From NCBI GenBank assembly GCA_035464115.1, contig DATHSN010000419.1, positions 1-14,228 on the forward strand: 14,228 nucleotides of DNA. Reading direction: 5' to 3'. Made by a program: the position numbers and the translations under genes. The notes under the pieces are model-generated. The model did not search any database and had not been told where the DNA came from. It worked only from the letters and a program-made list of their open reading frames with translations. Shown in pieces: positions 1-5,699 of the stretch. The stretch is from DATHSN01 sp035464115 (GTDB lineage: Bacteria > Actinomycetota > Acidimicrobiia > Acidimicrobiales > SKKL01). Positions within the stretch are counted from its first letter, which is position 1. Each line of letters begins with the position of its first letter.

Positions 1-1263
1 CGGCGAGGCCGGGTCGTGCTGTGGGCCAACGAGTTCCCGAGCCCGTCGGAGACGTTCATCGTGGCGTTGGTGCTCGGCTTGATCGAGCGGGGGTGGGACG
101 TCCACGTCGCGTGCCGCACGTGCGACGCCGAGCGCTGGCAGCGGTTCCCCGCGCTCGACCGGGAGCTCGGTCGCCGCCGGCTCCACGTGGTGGCGAGCCG
201 CGGTCGACCGTTGCGGTGGGCCGCGAGTGTCGCCCGCGGCGCGCTCGCTGCGCTGACCCACCCCGTCGTGGGTCTGCGGTGGGCGCGCGCCGTCGGGCGC
301 CGGGCGCCGTCGCAGCGCGCCGCCAGCCTGGCGCTCGGCGCGCTCTGCGTCCGGCTCCGCCCGGAGCTGGTGCACTTCCAGTTCGGCGCCCACGCGATCG
401 GCCGGCTGCACGTGGGCGACGACGTCGGGTGCCGCACCGTGGTGTCGTTCCGCGGGTACGACCTGAACTACGCCGGGCTCGAGGTCCCCGGCTTCTACGA
501 CGAGGTCTGGCGGGGCACCGACGCGGTCCACGTGCTCGGCCGGGACCTGGCCGACCGCGCCGAGCGCCGGGGCCGGCCCGCCGACCTGCCGGTCGTGATG
601 ATCCCCCCGGCGGTCGACCTGGCCCGGCTCCCCGCGCCGCACCCGCCCACCGACGGACCGCTGCGCCTCGTCAGCGTCGGACGCCTCCACTGGAAGAAGG
701 GCCACGAGTGGACCCTCGCGGCGCTCGCCCGCCTGCGCGCCGACGGGGTCGACGCGGTGCTCCGGATCGTCGGCGGCGGACCCCACGAGCCGGCCATCCG
801 CGCCGCCGTCGCCGAACTGGGGCTCGACGGCGCCGTCGAGCTCACCGGGTTCGTCTCCCACGACGAGGTGGCCGAGCACCTGGCGTGGAGCGACGTGCTC
901 GTCCACCTGGCGGTGTCGGAGGGCTTCGGCAACGCGGTCCTCGAGGCCCAGGCCATGGGTCGCCCGGTCGTGTGCAGCGATGCCGACGGGCTCCGCGAGA
1001 ACGTCGAGGACGGGGTGACCGCGATCGTGGTCCCGCGCCGCGATGCGGACGCTGCGGCCGCGGCCCTCCGCGACCTCGCGGGGCGAGGTCGGTCGGCGAT
1101 GCGGGCCATGGGGGAGGAGGGCCGGTGCCGGGTGGTCGGCCGCTTCGGGCGGGCCGAGCAGATGGACCGCTTCGAGGCCCTCTACGCCGCGGTGGTGGCG
1201 GCCCCTCGTCGAGCCGACGGCCGCCGCCCGGCCCTCACGGGACCCGGCACACCACCTGGTTGA
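1..1263 (+). CDS. GT4-family glycosyltransferase (GT-B fold), 5' partial
   Basis: Probable retaining glycosyltransferase that transfers a sugar from a nucleotide donor during surface polysaccharide or glycolipid synthesis at the cytoplasmic face. The reading frame is open to base 1 and 420 codons are visible. The first residues (VVLWANEFPSPSETFI) match the usual beta-strand and SETF motif at the start of GT4 enzymes, so only a few residues are probably missing. Counting from the GTG at base 16: the N-terminal domain includes HFQFGAHAIG (120-129); the donor-binding C-terminal domain starts at VSVGRLHWKKG (219-229); GGGPHEPA follows at 253-260; the EX7E signature is E302...E310 (SEGFGNAVLEAQAMGRPVV). 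The last 29 bp overlap the 3' end of the convergent GT2 gene. The exact sugar and acceptor cannot be told. The family call is secure; the true start lies outside the window or just at its edge. Confidence 0.88.
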   Translation, partial: RRGRVVLWANEFPSPSETFIVALVLGLIERGWDVHVACRTCDAERWQRFPALDRELGRRRLHVVASRGRPLRWAASVARGALAALTHPVVGLRWARAVGRRAPSQRAASLALGALCVRLRPELVHFQFGAHAIGRLHVGDDVGCRTVVSFRGYDLNYAGLEVPGFYDEVWRGTDAVHVLGRDLADRAERRGRPADLPVVMIPPAVDLARLPAPHPPTDGPLRLVSVGRLHWKKGHEWTLAALARLRADGVDAVLRIVGGGPHEPAIRAAVAELGLDGAVELTGFVSHDEVAEHLAWSDVLVHLAVSEGFGNAVLEAQAMGRPVVCSDADGLRENVEDGVTAIVVPRRDADAAAAALRDLAGRGRSAMRAMGEEGRCRVVGRFGRAEQMDRFEALYAAVVAAPRRADGRRPALTGPGTPPG

Positions 1264-2200
1264 CCCGCCGCTCGGCGGCGCGCAGGCCGCGCCCCACCGC
1301 ACGGTCGCCCCGCTCGCCGAGCGCCCGGCGCGTCACCTTCCGCACCGGCGCGAACACGAGCTGCCGGCGTGACCGCATGATGTGGGCCCGCTCGGCGTAG
1401 GCCGGGTCGAGCTCGTACTTGGCGCAGAAGTGCTCGAGGCTCGACGCCGTCCACGCCTCGCTCCAGCGCACCATGAAGTAGGCGACGTCGGTCCGCCGCA
1501 GCGGTGGTGGCGTCGAGTAGGTGACCTGCGACGCCGGCTCGAACCACACCTCGCCACCGTCGCGGACCACGTCGAGGCACAGGTCGAGGTGCTCGCGCGT
1601 GTTGAGCAGCCGCTCGTCCATGCCCAGCCGTCGCACCACCTCGGTGCGCGCGAGCAGGCAGTGGAACTCGACGAAGTCCACCGGCTCGGCGACGAGGGGG
1701 GTGGCGAGGTCGTCGAGCGGCTCGCCCTGGTGGCGGTGGGTCGTCGCCAGGGTCCGGTGCCCGGGCTCGCCCTCGAAGGAGAGGTCGCCGCCGGCCATGT
1801 GGATCTCGCGCTCGTCGGGATCGCCCTGGAAGTAGAGCGGCCCGACGACTGCCGCGCCGCAGCGGTCGGCGCGCTCGACCAGCGCCTCGAGCCAGCCGGC
1901 GGTGACGATGAGGTCGTTGTCGACGAAGACCACGTACTCGGTGTCGACCCGGGTGAGCCCGATGTTGCGGGCTTCGTTCGGGGAGAGGTACCGGTCGACC
2001 CGGATCAGGTCGAAGGGCACCTCGGCGGCCCGCTGCTCGAGGTGGCGGCGCAGCGCCGGCGGCCCGTTGCCGTCGACGTAGATCAGACGGTGCGGGAACG
2101 TGGTGTGCTCGATGATGCTCTCGAGCGAGGCCTCGCTCTCCGAGAAGCGCTCGCGGGGGACGACCACCACGGTCACCCGGCAGGTGTCGGACTGGTGCAT
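1235..2200 (-). CDS. GT2-family glycosyltransferase (GT-A fold)
   Basis: Predicted 321-aa family 2 glycosyltransferase. Seen: an opening beta strand (CRVTVVVVPRERF, 7-19), a conserved SPNEARNIGL (73-82), and a DXD-type metal/nucleotide site in FVDNDLIVTAGWLEAL (D94, D96). A later aromatic segment, YFMVRWSEAW (241-250), is compatible with the acceptor part. No membrane segments are visible, so it is probably cytosolic or peripheral. The ATG at 2198-2200 is chosen over an in-frame start 60 bp upstream because AAGGAG lies 6 nt before it and the protein then begins at the fold. It converges on the upstream GT4 gene with a 29-bp overlap of coding ends and is divergent from trmD with only 40 bp between starts. 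Together with the GT4 gene it suggests a glycan locus abutting trmD. Substrate unknown. Confidence 0.85.
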   Translation of the reverse strand: MHQSDTCRVTVVVVPRERFSESEASLESIIEHTTFPHRLIYVDGNGPPALRRHLEQRAAEVPFDLIRVDRYLSPNEARNIGLTRVDTEYVVFVDNDLIVTAGWLEALVERADRCGAAVVGPLYFQGDPDEREIHMAGGDLSFEGEPGHRTLATTHRHQGEPLDDLATPLVAEPVDFVEFHCLLARTEVVRRLGMDERLLNTREHLDLCLDVVRDGGEVWFEPASQVTYSTPPPLRRTDVAYFMVRWSEAWTASSLEHFCAKYELDPAYAERAHIMRSRRQLVFAPVRKVTRRALGERGDRAVGRGLRAAERRVNQVVCRVP

Positions 2201-2206
2201 GGGGTG

Positions 2207-2212
2207 CTCCTT
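2207..2212 (-). promoter_or_regulatory. Strong Shine-Dalgarno of the GT2 gene
   Basis: On the minus strand AAGGAG is followed by 6 nt (CACCCC) and ATG at 2200-2198. This decides the start of the GT2 gene. It sits inside the 40-bp gap that must also hold the 5' signals of trmD. Confidence 0.75.
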
Positions 2213-2240
2213 CAGGCGCGGGTCGTGGCACGCTGGCCCG

Positions 2241-3029
2241 GTGCGCATCGACGTGATCACGATCTTCCCCGAGATGGTCTCGGACTACTCGCGGCGGTCG
2301 CTCTTGGGGAAGGCCCGCGAGCGGGGCGTGCTCGACGTGCGGGTCCACGACCTGCGGTCGGCGGCCACCGATCCGCACCGCTCGGTCGACGACTCGCCGT
2401 TCGGCGGCGGTGCCGGCATGGTGCTGATGGCCGAGCCGATCTTCGCCACCGTCGAGGCGGTCGACCCGCCCCGCCCGCTGCTGCTGCTCGGTCCCGGGGG
2501 TCGTCGCTTCGACCAGGCGATGGCGCGCCAGCTGGCCACGTCCGACGGGTTCTCGCTGCTGTGCGGCCGCTACGAGGGTGTCGACGAGCGGGTCCGCGAG
2601 CACCTCGTCGACGGTGAGGTGTCGATCGGCGACTACGTGCTCGCCGGCGGCGAGGTGGCGGCGATGGTGATCCTCGAAGCGGTCGGTCGGCTCGTCCCCG
2701 GGGTCATGGGCAACGCCGAGTCGGCCACCGAGGAGTCGTTCGCCGACGGCCTGCTCGAGTACCCGCACTACACCCGTCCCGCCGAGCTGCGGGGGTGGGA
2801 GGTGCCCGAGGTGCTGCGGTCGGGCGACCACGCCCGCGTGGCGCGGTGGCGGCGGGCCCAGGCGCTGGCGCGCACCGCCCGCCACCGTCCCGACCTCGTG
2901 GCGGCGCGCGGTGGTCTCGACGCCGCCGACCGGGCGGTGCTCGCCGAGTTCGGCCTCGACGACGAGCCTGCGGTGGCCGCCGCGTTGGAGCGAGCGGGAG
3001 CGACCGTCTATCCTTCGGAGTCCGCCTGA
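2241..3029 (+). CDS. trmD: tRNA (guanine37-N1)-methyltransferase TrmD
   Basis: SPOUT-class methyltransferase making m1G37 in tRNAs and so preventing +1 frameshifts; it acts as a dimer with SAM bound in a trefoil knot. The protein is 262 aa, normal for the family. Seen: N-terminus (M/V)RIDVITIFPEM, GGGAGMVLM (55-63), knot motifs CGRYEGVDERV (108-118) and SIGDYVLAGGE (128-138), RLVPGVMGN (150-158), and GLLEYPHYTRP (170-180). The GTG at 2241 is chosen because it gives the family N-terminus; an ATG at 2199 would add 14 unrelated residues. There is no Shine-Dalgarno, and a CANNNT box (2229-2234) lies 6 nt before the GTG, so it may be leaderless. Oddity: the position of the catalytic Asp169 of E. 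coli TrmD is Glu165 here (TEESF instead of EDSF), while the partner Arg is kept (R150). rimM, the usual upstream neighbour, is not adjacent. Confidence 0.97.
   Translation: MRIDVITIFPEMVSDYSRRSLLGKARERGVLDVRVHDLRSAATDPHRSVDDSPFGGGAGMVLMAEPIFATVEAVDPPRPLLLLGPGGRRFDQAMARQLATSDGFSLLCGRYEGVDERVREHLVDGEVSIGDYVLAGGEVAAMVILEAVGRLVPGVMGNAESATEESFADGLLEYPHYTRPAELRGWEVPEVLRSGDHARVARWRRAQALARTARHRPDLVAARGGLDAADRAVLAEFGLDDEPAVAAALERAGATVYPSESA
2985..3014 (+). promoter_or_regulatory. Candidate internal promoter for rplS inside the trmD 3' end
   Basis: TTGGAG (2985-2990), an 18-nt spacer and TATCCT (3009-3014) lie in the poorly conserved C-terminal codons of trmD. Transcription would start near 3021 and give rplS a leader of about 64 nt. 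In it GCGCTC (3039-3044) can pair with GAGCGC (3068-3073), directly next to the Shine-Dalgarno AGGAG (3074-3078). Inferred from sequence pattern only. Confidence 0.4.
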
Positions 3030-3084
3030 TCCGGGTGAGCGCTCGCGCGCCGCTGCCCGATGAGCCTGAGCGCAGGAGCCCCCG

Positions 3085-3432
3085 ATGCACGCCACCGATC
3101 TCGTCGACCAGTCCAGCCTCCGCGACGACATCCCCCGGTTCGCCCCGGGCGACACGTTGAAGGTCCACGTCCGCGTGGTCGAGGGCAACCGTGAGCGGGT
3201 CCAGGTGTTCCAGGGCGTCGTCATCCGGCGCCAGGGCAGCGGCCTGCGCGAGACCTTCACGGTCCGCAAGCTCTCGTTCGGCGTCGGCGTGGAGCGCACC
3301 TTCCCGCTCCACACCCCGATCGTGGCCAAGATCGAGGTCGTCACCCGTGGCGACGTCCGGCGGGCGAAGCTCTACTACCTGCGCGACCGCGTCGGCAAGG
3401 CCGCCAAGATCAAGGAGAAGCGCGAGGCCTGA
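3085..3432 (+). CDS. rplS: Large-subunit ribosomal protein bL19
   Basis: bL19 is a structural protein of the 50S subunit located at the interface with the 30S subunit. The 115-aa product has the full family length. Seen: PRFAPGDTLKVHVRVVEGNRER (about 17-38) typical of the N-terminal half, then VFQGVVIRRQGSG (41-53), ETFTVRKLSFGVGVERTFPLHTP (55-77) and the basic end RRAKLYYLRDRVGKAAKIKEKR. The ATG has a good Shine-Dalgarno (AGGAG, 6-nt spacer). It follows trmD by 55 bp, the common trmD-rplS pairing, and probably shares its transcript while also having its own promoter in the trmD end. A stem of 8 pairs (3449-3456 with 3464-3471, one G-U) downstream of the stop lacks a T run and is at best a weak terminator or processing site. 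Confidence 0.98.
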   Translation: MHATDLVDQSSLRDDIPRFAPGDTLKVHVRVVEGNRERVQVFQGVVIRRQGSGLRETFTVRKLSFGVGVERTFPLHTPIVAKIEVVTRGDVRRAKLYYLRDRVGKAAKIKEKREA

Positions 3433-3476
3433 TGCCTCGTGCCCGGTCGGCCGCCGGCGCTGTCGGTGGCCCTCGG

Positions 3477-3482
3477 TAGCGT
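3477..3482 (+). promoter_or_regulatory. Candidate -10 box (TAGCGT) for the DUF2469-yraN pair
   Basis: A TANNNT hexamer lies in the 92-bp gap after rplS. It predicts a start near 3489 and a leader of about 35 nt carrying CGGAG (3511-3515) before the GTG at 3525. No convincing -35 element is seen, which is common in actinobacteria. Confidence 0.35.
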
Positions 3483-3524
3483 GAGCGGTGTGAGCCACCG
3501 CCCCGCGCCCCGGAGCGCCACCCC

Positions 3525-3842
3525 GTGAGCGCCGAGGACCTCGAGGACTACGAGGCCGACATCGAGCTCCAGCTCGTGAAGGAGTACAAGGACGTCAGTC
3601 CGATGTTCTCCTACGTGGTGGAGACCGAGCGCCGGTTCTACCTCGCCAACGAGGTCGTCACCACCGTGCACGACGGTGGTGGGCGCCCGTTCGTCGAGCT
3701 CGAGCTGCGCGACGCCTGGGTGTGGGACATGTACCGCCAGTCGCGCTTCGTGGCGTCGGTGCGGGTCGTCACCTTCAAAGACGTCAACGTCGAGGCCCGT
3801 CGCACCGAGGGCCTCTTCCCCGACGAGGGTCTGGCGCGGTGA
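3525..3842 (+). CDS. DUF2469 family protein (actinobacterial, function unknown)
   Basis: A 105-aa acidic, soluble protein of the DUF2469 family, which is essentially limited to actinobacteria and typically sits just before yraN. Seen: the N-terminus SAEDLEDYEADIELQLVKEY, then FSYVVETERRFYLANEV (about 28-44), an aspartate-glycine turn (HDGGG), and the hallmark DAWVWDMYRQSRFV and VRVVTFKDVNVE near the C-terminus. There is no signal peptide or membrane segment. The GTG start is supported by CGGAG 9 nt upstream and by the family N-terminus. Its stop codon overlaps the yraN start by 4 bp (GTGA), so the two are probably translationally coupled. No biochemical function is established for the family, to my knowledge. 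Family membership is clear from the motifs. Confidence 0.93.
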   Translation: MSAEDLEDYEADIELQLVKEYKDVSPMFSYVVETERRFYLANEVVTTVHDGGGRPFVELELRDAWVWDMYRQSRFVASVRVVTFKDVNVEARRTEGLFPDEGLAR

Positions 3843-4183
3843 CCCGGGGTCGTCTCGAGCGGGGTGCGGCCGGCGAGGCGCTGGCCGCCGACTGGTACGT
3901 CGAGCAGGGCTATGCGGTCCTCGACCGCAACTGGCGGTGCCGCGACGGTGAGCTCGACCTGGTGCTGCGCCAGGGTCGCACCACCGTGTTCTGCGAGGTG
4001 AAGACCCGCACGTCGACCGCGTTCGGGTCGCCGGCCGAGGCGGTCACCCCCACCAAGCAGCGGCGCATCCGGCGGCTCGCGGCGCAGTGGCTCGGGGCGC
4101 ACCCCGAGGCGCGCGGCGACGTGCGCTTCGATGTCGCGTCGGTGCTCGCCGGACGCCTCGAGGTCATCGAAGCGGCGTTCTGA
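3839..4183 (+). CDS. yraN: UPF0102 / YraN family putative endonuclease-fold protein
   Basis: A 114-aa member of UPF0102, a small family with a PD-(D/E)XK nuclease-like (Holliday-junction-resolvase-like) core whose cellular role is not settled. Seen: an N-terminal helix GAAGEALAADWYVEQGYAVL (9-28), then RNWRCRDGELDLV (30-42) and FCEVKTR (51-57), giving D40, E53 and K55 as the expected metal-site residues. SPAEAVTPTKQRRIRRLAAQWL (64-85) follows, then RFDVASV (96-102). The GTG at 3839 overlaps the DUF2469 stop; longer upstream readings lie inside that gene and are not conserved in character. In many actinobacteria yraN is followed directly by comM. Here about 2.8 kb of other genes lie between them, and the gene is followed instead by a convergent minus-strand group and an inverted repeat. 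Confidence 0.93.
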   Translation: MTRGRLERGAAGEALAADWYVEQGYAVLDRNWRCRDGELDLVLRQGRTTVFCEVKTRTSTAFGSPAEAVTPTKQRRIRRLAAQWLGAHPEARGDVRFDVASVLAGRLEVIEAAF

Positions 4184-4189
4184 CGGCGG

Positions 4190-4235
4190 GTCCCGGCCGA
4201 CCGGGCCCCACGCGTCGGGCGCGATCGGCCGGGAC
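4190..4235. terminator. Inverted repeat between convergent genes, candidate bidirectional terminator
   Basis: GTCCCGGCCGA (4190-4200) is perfectly complementary to TCGGCCGGGAC (4225-4235), giving an 11-bp GC-rich stem with a 24-nt loop. It lies entirely in the 72-bp gap between the convergent stops of yraN and the 96-aa hypothetical gene. A smaller stem, CCCGG/CCGGG (4192-4205), can form in the same place. No U tract follows on either side, so this would be a hairpin-only terminator or a 3'-end stabiliser, as is common in very GC-rich actinobacteria. Confidence 0.5.
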
Positions 4236-4255
4236 GGCGCAGGTCGCTCGTGGTC

Positions 4256-4546
4256 CTACGTCCACTCGATCTCGGTGTACGAGGTGCCACGGGGCTGCGG
4301 GGCGAACTTGGTGCCCTCCTCGATGGTCCACCGTCCGTGCGTGGGGCCCTTGGTGATGAACGAGGTCGTGCCCCGCCAGGTGTCGAGCTGGGACAGCGAC
4401 GCGAAGCCCGCCACCTCGGCGTCGTCGGGTGCGCCGAGGGCCGCCATGAGGTTCGAGATCGCGGCGGCGACCTCGGGGGTCGGCTGGTAGTCGTCGCCCA
4501 TCTGGATGGTGATGCTCAGCTGGTCGTTGGTGGTGGAGTCGCTCAT
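4256..4546 (-). CDS. Hypothetical protein, 96 aa, not recognised
   Basis: I do not recognise this family. The product is 96 aa, soluble-looking and acidic, without signal peptide, membrane segment or cysteine. The N-terminus (MSDSTTNDQLSITIQMGDDY) is polar. A helix-like segment, TPEVAAAISNLMAALG (23-38), follows. The second half is rich in aromatic and Thr residues (LDTWRGTTSFITKGPTHGRWTIEEG, ending YTEIEWT), which suggests a small alpha/beta fold. The codon pattern is GC-rich at third positions like its neighbours, supporting a real gene. The ATG has no clear Shine-Dalgarno. It is the last gene of the minus-strand group, 79 bp after the phosphatase gene, and may be co-transcribed with it. 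Function unknown. Confidence 0.65.
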   Translation of the reverse strand: MSDSTTNDQLSITIQMGDDYQPTPEVAAAISNLMAALGAPDDAEVAGFASLSQLDTWRGTTSFITKGPTHGRWTIEEGTKFAPQPRGTSYTEIEWT

Positions 4547-4625
4547 GCACCAGGGGACGGCGCTCGTCGCCCGACGGTTACGGCCCGATGGGGCCCGGGT
4601 GCCGACGGCGCTCGTGGCGGGTGGC

Positions 4626-5303
4626 TCAGCGCGTGCGCAGCTCGGCGGGCAGGTGCTCCACGTCGCTCAGGCGGTCGAGGGCGAACGACCAGCCCTCACC
4701 GATCCGCAGCCCGCGCAGGCTGGTGACCGACGCGTGCTGGGTGACGATGCGCTCCCACTCCCACGGCACCGGCTCGAAACCGAGCAGGTGGCCGACCACG
4801 GTGGCGTTGGTGCCGGCATGGGCCACGAACAGCACCCGGAGGTCGGGCTCGTCGAGGTGCCACAGCGGTGTGTCATCGGGGGTGGGGCGCCCGCCGAGGC
4901 TGGCGAGCGCGTCGCGGATGCCGGTGGTGACCCGCACGTGGAAGGCGCGGAAGCTCTCGCCGCCCTCGATGCCGTCCCACTGCTGCTCGAAGGGCCGGGC
5001 CATGGCGTCGGCGAAGATGCGGTCGACCTCGGCCGACGGGGTCCCGGTCCAGTCGGGCATGCCGATCTCGGCCATCCAGGGGAGCACCTCGTGGTGCGCG
5101 GCGAGCACGTCGAGCACCGGCTCGGCGGTGAGCTTGGCCCGCACGAGCGGCGACACGAACACGGCGTCGAAGCGCTCCTCGGCCAGTCGCGCCGCGAGCC
5201 GCCGGGACTGCTCCTCGCCCCGGGCGGTGAGGGGCGGGTTGTCGACGCTCAGGCCCTCGCGGACCCACTCCGGTTCGGCGTGGCGGACGAAGACGAGCTC
5301 CAT
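4626..5303 (-). CDS. Histidine phosphatase superfamily protein (phosphoglycerate mutase-like)
   Basis: A 225-aa cytosolic enzyme of the branch-1 histidine phosphatase fold, which forms a phosphohistidine intermediate and dephosphorylates small metabolites or proteins. Seen: FVRHAEPEW (5-13) with R7 and nucleophile H8; NPPLTARGEEQSRRLA (22-37); SPLVRAKLTAEP (51-62) with R55; the acidic donor E79 in WMAEIGMPDW; and the second active-site histidine H162 in FVAHAGTN. The usual glycines after both histidines (RHG, SHG) are Ala here, a known variation. The substrate cannot be predicted; a phosphatase is more likely than a true mutase. The start has no Shine-Dalgarno, but a TATCCT box ends 7 nt before the ATG, suggesting a leaderless transcript of its own in the 43-bp gap after the zinc-ribbon gene. 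Confidence 0.9.
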   Translation of the reverse strand: MELVFVRHAEPEWVREGLSVDNPPLTARGEEQSRRLAARLAEERFDAVFVSPLVRAKLTAEPVLDVLAAHHEVLPWMAEIGMPDWTGTPSAEVDRIFADAMARPFEQQWDGIEGGESFRAFHVRVTTGIRDALASLGGRPTPDDTPLWHLDEPDLRVLFVAHAGTNATVVGHLLGFEPVPWEWERIVTQHASVTSLRGLRIGEGWSFALDRLSDVEHLPAELRTR

Positions 5304-5310
5304 GCGGGCG

Positions 5311-5316
5311 AGGATA
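5311..5316 (-). promoter_or_regulatory. -10 box (TATCCT) for a leaderless histidine phosphatase mRNA
   Basis: On the minus strand TATCCT is followed by 7 nt and the ATG at 5303, so transcription should begin at or beside the start codon. No Shine-Dalgarno is present, which fits leaderless initiation. Confidence 0.5.
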
Positions 5317-5346
5317 CGGTCCGCCGGCGCCGTCCCCGTGCGCCGG

Positions 5347-5568
5347 TCAGCCCCGCCGGCCGGGCCGGCGCCGGTGGCGGTGCGTCCAGCAGCCGCGGTG
5401 CCAGTGGCGGCGCAGGTCGGGCGCGTCCTGGGGGACGGCCACGAGGTGGCCGGTGCCGGGCGGGATGTCCTGGTTGCACCCCGGGCAGACGTAGCGCTTG
5501 GTGGCCTCGTAGGGCTGGATGCGGCGGACCTCGACCTCGCCGAGGGCGCTGGGATCGGGGCTGCTCAC
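5347..5568 (-). CDS. Small zinc-ribbon protein (actinobacterial HWHxxCW family)
   Basis: A 73-aa basic protein with YVCPGCNQDIPPGTGH (26-41) followed by RRHWHRGCW (53-61). C28, C31, H57 and C60 (with H41 or H55 nearby) form a likely structural zinc site. This matches a conserved actinobacterial family often labelled 'ATP/GTP-binding protein', although no nucleotide-binding motif is visible here. The C-terminus is strongly basic (HRHRRRPGRRG), so nucleic-acid or ribosome contact is conceivable but unproven. Of two in-frame GTG starts (5583, 5568) the second is preferred: it overlaps the stop of the upstream 35-aa ORF in a GTGA arrangement, which implies translational coupling. Function unknown. 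Confidence 0.82.
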   Translation of the reverse strand: MSSPDPSALGEVEVRRIQPYEATKRYVCPGCNQDIPPGTGHLVAVPQDAPDLRRHWHRGCWTHRHRRRPGRRG

Positions 5569-5672
5569 CCGAACATCGCCCACGCCACGAGCAACGCGCA
5601 GACGACCAGCGCGCCGACGACCATGGCGGCGTCGGCGACCGGGGCGCGGCGGCGGGCACGGAACGGGTTCAT
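5565..5672 (-). CDS. Small single-pass membrane protein, 35 aa
   Basis: A short ORF from ATG (5672-5670) to TGA (5567-5565). It encodes a basic N-terminus (MNPFRARRRAPVAD) followed by one hydrophobic helix of about 19 residues (AAMVVGALVVCALLVAWAM) and a final FG. By the positive-inside rule the N-terminus should be cytoplasmic. Support for translation is indirect: a -10-like GATACT lies 12 nt upstream of the ATG, the stop overlaps the GTG of the zinc-ribbon gene by 4 bp, and the charge/hydrophobic pattern is that of a real small membrane protein. I do not recognise a named family. It is probably the first gene of the minus-strand group and diverges from the crotonase gene 27 bp away. Confidence 0.6.
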   Translation of the reverse strand: MNPFRARRRAPVADAAMVVGALVVCALLVAWAMFG

Positions 5673-5684
5673 TCCCACCCCACC

Positions 5685-5692
5685 AGTATCGT
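5685..5692. promoter_or_regulatory. Overlapping divergent -10 elements (symmetric promoter)
   Basis: The eight bases AGTATCGT read as TATCGT (5687-5692) on the plus strand, 7 nt before the ATG at 5700, and as GATACT (5690-5685) on the minus strand, 12 nt before the ATG at 5672. The plus-strand transcript would be leaderless; the minus-strand one would have a leader of only about 6 nt. Each box matches TATAAT at four of six positions. No clear -35 elements are seen. The whole gap between the two start codons is 27 bp, so both promoters must overlap here. Confidence 0.5.
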
Positions 5693-5699
5693 GCGGCCC

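Noticed and set aside
2199..2240. ATG at 2199 as trmD start
   Set aside because: It adds 14 residues unlike any TrmD; the GTG at 2241 gives the standard MRIDVITIFPEM start.
1182..3344. Long minus-strand open frame of 720 codons crossing the GT2, trmD and rplS genes
   Set aside because: It is a shadow: low-complexity Arg/Pro/His-rich translation, no known motif, and it runs antisense to clearly recognised genes.
3488..3493. Start-stop GTGTGA upstream of the DUF2469 gene as a regulatory mini-ORF
   Set aside because: It lies at the predicted transcription start and has no ribosome-binding site; a chance match is more likely.
5569..5583. GTG at 5583 as start of the zinc-ribbon gene
   Set aside because: The GTG at 5568 overlaps the preceding stop as GTGA, a typical coupled start, and loses only five unconserved residues.
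4506..5699. In-frame upstream extension of the crotonase gene by about 400 codons
   Set aside because: The extension lies antisense to the phosphatase and zinc-ribbon genes, and the family N-terminus and leaderless promoter fit the ATG at 5700.
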